Below are positions 62,333-64,000 of a stretch of DNA of 64,000 nt, piece by piece. The DNA lies in contig NZ_AFCF02000002.1 in the NCBI RefSeq assembly GCF_000203975.2, positions 84,430 to 148,429 on the forward strand, in the 5' to 3' direction. Source of the stretch: Leisingera sp. ANG1. Its GTDB lineage: Bacteria; Pseudomonadota; Alphaproteobacteria; Rhodobacterales; Rhodobacteraceae. Numbering within the stretch: the stretch's first letter is position 1; every line of letters begins with the position of its first letter. The notes under the pieces were generated by a model, which saw only the letters and a program-made list of their open reading frames with translations, had not been told where the DNA came from and searched no databases. A program made the translations under genes and the position numbers.

Positions 62333-63131
62333 AACCAATTACGAAGATACGATGAGGTGGAATCCGCAAAGGTAGCAAGCTGATGCCTTAGCCGCGCTGT
62401 TCTGCCCGTGTTCGGCTGCCTAACAGGGTTGCTTCAGCAAAACTCATTAAGCCGCTTGGCTGTGCGGGGCTCCTTTCTGCAAAAGGGCAGTGCCATCCAG
62501 CTAGTCCGCTGCCCGTGGATTAAGGACAAAGGTTTCCGTAAGCAGGAGACATAACCCGCTGTCTGTTTATTGCCGTCTGCGGATCTTCTGGGCAAGGTTG
62601 ACGAGGACAGGTTGCTGGCCTCAACGAGTATGCAGTCAAGCTGCGGTGCGCCGGTTTGTAAACACCGGAGGTGTCTCTGGAGCATCAATAGATTGCGATT
62701 TTGTACTGCTGAAGGAGAATGTTTCCATCATTTCCGGTAAGTTTGGCCGTTGTCGCTTGATGACAGTAGGCCGCCGCAGCAGACGGTCACTCGGCTGGCA
62801 ATCACTTGTTTTCAAGCTGATACTTAACTTCAGGAGTTAAGTTTTGCGCCTTATTCTTATCAAGAAGTCTCTCTTGCGAATGGGATAACTTGCAACCTGG
62901 CCACAGCAAGTGTTTCGGCAGAGAAAAGAACTTTCTGAATACTCTGTTTCACGCGGGTTTTTACCGGCTTTGTCGTGAAAACGAGGATGTTCAGCGGGGT
63001 GTGAGGATACCGGAAGCTCGAGCAGGCGCTTTCGGCACAGCCTAAACCCGAACGACGGCAGGAAAGCAGTCATGGCGTTCATTAGGCAAGTTCAGCCCGC
63101 CTTTGCCTCGATAGGCCAGGCGGGCGGACGA
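62333..63131. other. Long non-coding interval between fliI and flbT
   Basis: About 800 nt with no convincing gene. Three short open frames (about 80 codons each) lack ribosome-binding sites and known motifs. An AT-rich hairpin, ACTTAACT and its complement at 62823-62842 with TTT after it, could be a terminator for fliI; a second imperfect one lies at 62649-62666. Base composition is lower in G+C than the flanking genes. It may be a degraded gene or house an undetected small RNA. Confidence 0.45.
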
Positions 63132-63536
63132 TTATGATGGCCGGACCGCAAACAACCGGTCTTCCCGCGGCAGCAATGTGCGCAAAGCTTTCAGACAGCG
63201 GTAGTGGTTGTTGCTGATCAGGGCATCGGTTGCCTCAGCAATTGATGACCGGCTGTCCGGGTCGGTAAAAACCTGACTCAGTTCCTCGATCCGGCGCAAC
63301 ATCGGCAGGCGTTCCTCTTCGGGATCCGCATCACCTGACAGGATCAGTTGTGCTGCATAGCATACGCGGCGCACCGGAGTGTTGGCTTCTTCCGGATGAA
63401 TTGCGTCGCGCAAACGCAGGATGTTGGCATCCGGTGTTACAATGGACAGGCGGCTGCGGCGGTCGCCGTTTTCAATTACCGCGCCATTCACAAGGACACG
63501 CTCCTTGGGGGCAAGTTTCAGGACAAGTCCGCTCAT
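63132..63536 (-). CDS. flbT: Flagellin biosynthesis repressor FlbT
   Basis: A 134-residue cytoplasmic regulator. The N-terminus MSGLVLKLAPKERVLVNGAV and IENGDRRSRLSI, and the conserved FLRLRDAI-like segment (ANILRLRDAIHPEEANTPVR, VCYAAQLILSGD), define FlbT. In Caulobacter FlbT binds the 5' region of flagellin mRNA and lowers its stability until the hook is complete. It is the partner of flaF, which ends 2 nt before its start codon region, and both sit directly downstream of the flagellin gene on the same strand. Confidence 0.95.
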   Translation of the reverse strand: MSGLVLKLAPKERVLVNGAVIENGDRRSRLSIVTPDANILRLRDAIHPEEANTPVRRVCYAAQLILSGDADPEEERLPMLRRIEELSQVFTDPDSRSSIAEATDALISNNHYRCLKALRTLLPREDRLFAVRPS

Positions 63537-63538
63537 TT

Positions 63539-63910
63539 TCAGGATGCTCCGCTGCGGAGGCCACGCATGATGGCCGTATTGATTTCCACCAGCGGCCGGA
63601 CATCGGCCTTGCGCTGAAGCACTTTGGTGGTGTGTTGTCTTGTGAATTCTCCCAGCTCGAACAAGTTCTGCTTGAGATCATCGGGCAGAGGATTGCCTTT
63701 CGAAGCGATGTCGACAGTGAAAATGGACCAAAGCTTCCGGTTGTCATTCAAGGCTGTTGCGAGTTCATTGAAGCCGCCACGGCCCTTTTGCGTCGCCGTG
63801 ATCATCCTGCGGGTAATGCGGGCAATCACTTCATATTCGAAATTCTTTGCTGTCCGGGTCGGGGTCTTTGCCGCCGAATAGGCACTCTTCGCCTTCAGAA
63901 GGGCATTCAC
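63539..63910 (-). CDS. flaF: Flagellar biosynthesis regulator FlaF
   Basis: A 123-residue FlaF-family protein: NALLKAKSAYSAAKTPTRTA, then EYEVIARITRRMITATQKGR, LATALNDNRKLWSIFTVDIA, and LPDDLKQNLFELGEFTRQHT. FlaF is needed for flagellin synthesis and secretion and acts opposite to FlbT in Caulobacter. The start is a GTG at 63910 with AGGAAAACAC upstream. It is 2 nt upstream of flbT and lies downstream of the presumed flagellin gene. Confidence 0.95.
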   Translation of the reverse strand: MNALLKAKSAYSAAKTPTRTAKNFEYEVIARITRRMITATQKGRGGFNELATALNDNRKLWSIFTVDIASKGNPLPDDLKQNLFELGEFTRQHTTKVLQRKADVRPLVEINTAIMRGLRSGAS

Positions 63911-63955
63911 GTGTTTTCCTAACGTATTATTCTTCAGGTTCTCTGAGAGGGGAAG

Positions 63956-63980
63956 ACCGGGGCGCCATCAGCGCCCCGGT
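63956..63980 (-). terminator. Hairpin after the presumed flagellin gene
   Basis: ACCGGGGCGC at 63956-63965 and its perfect complement at 63971-63980 form a 10-bp stem with a 5-nt loop, 9 nt after the TAA at 63989-63991. It has no long T tract on the minus strand, so it may partly terminate or stabilise flagellin mRNA. Confidence 0.65.
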
Positions 63981-63988
63981 AAGGGCTG

Positions 63989-64000
63989 TTAACGGAACAG
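63989..64000 (-). CDS. Last codons of a gene running off the window, probably flagellin
   Basis: Only CTG TTC CGT TAA (Leu-Phe-Arg-stop) is visible. Roseobacter flagellins usually end in LFR or LLR, and a flagellin gene typically precedes flaF-flbT on this strand. The identification rests on this context alone. Confidence 0.35.
   Translation of the reverse strand: MFR

Noticed and set aside
1..64000. CRISPR arrays, insertion sequences and prophage genes
   Set aside because: No regularly spaced direct repeats, transposase motifs or phage structural genes were seen.

Overview
The window is a chromosomal segment of an alphaproteobacterium, almost certainly a marine Rhodobacteraceae (Roseobacter group, Leisingera/Phaeobacter/Ruegeria-like). 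The evidence is the fused YlxR/L7Ae protein between nusA and infB, the order parvulin-argJ-mutT divergent from secA, TRAP transporters, an R. sphaeroides-type nirK-nirV pair, and a flagellar locus with flbT, flaF, a MotE-like protein and CtrA-type promoter boxes. No taxonomic search was possible; this assignment rests on gene content and order.

Region 1 (1-12,900) is housekeeping. It holds the 3' part of nusA, the YlxR fusion and infB (one operon closed by strong hairpins), then a minus-strand parvulin-argJ-mutT operon, then secA. After secA comes a two-gene cell-envelope unit: a small-protein family of unknown function and a PstS-like/OmpA fusion.

Region 2 (13,000-20,000) is accessory. It carries a small META/HslJ-like protein, then a giant 1845-residue helical-repeat protein whose C-terminus has an HEVGH zinc-protease motif, followed 22 nt later by a CpXC zinc-ribbon protein. 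I do not recognise this two-gene unit as a described system, and it is the best candidate for novelty here.

Region 3 (20,000-36,500) is metabolic and regulatory: a UDP-glucuronate epimerase, a fumarylacetoacetase-family hydrolase, a TRAP transporter with an upstream 17-bp palindrome, a 58-residue ferredoxin-like CX2CX2CX3C protein, a thioesterase, a YcaQ-type DNA glycosylase with a LacI-type regulator, and tRNA-Arg(CCT), tRNA-Thr(CGT) and tRNA-Leu(CAG). Between the last two tRNAs lies an AraC/cupin/flavin-monooxygenase module. Then come hemN and the nitrite-reductase pair nirK-nirV.

Region 4 (36,700-64,000) is a large flagellar cluster of convergent and divergent operons: motB-flgE-flgK-flgL-flgI (+); fliF-fliH-fliN-fliP (-); fliL-DUF6468-motE-motA-(827-residue unknown)-flhA-fliR-flhB-fliJ-like (+); flgB-flgC-fliE-fliQ-flgF-flgG-flgA-flgH-fliL2 (-); fliI (+); flaF-flbT (-); and the last codons of what is probably flagellin. 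The divergent or leading promoters carry TTAA-N7-TTAA-like CtrA boxes. Together these genes supply the export gate, MS ring, rod, L/P rings, hook, hook-filament junction and stator. fliG, fliM, flgD, flgJ and fliK are not in the window.
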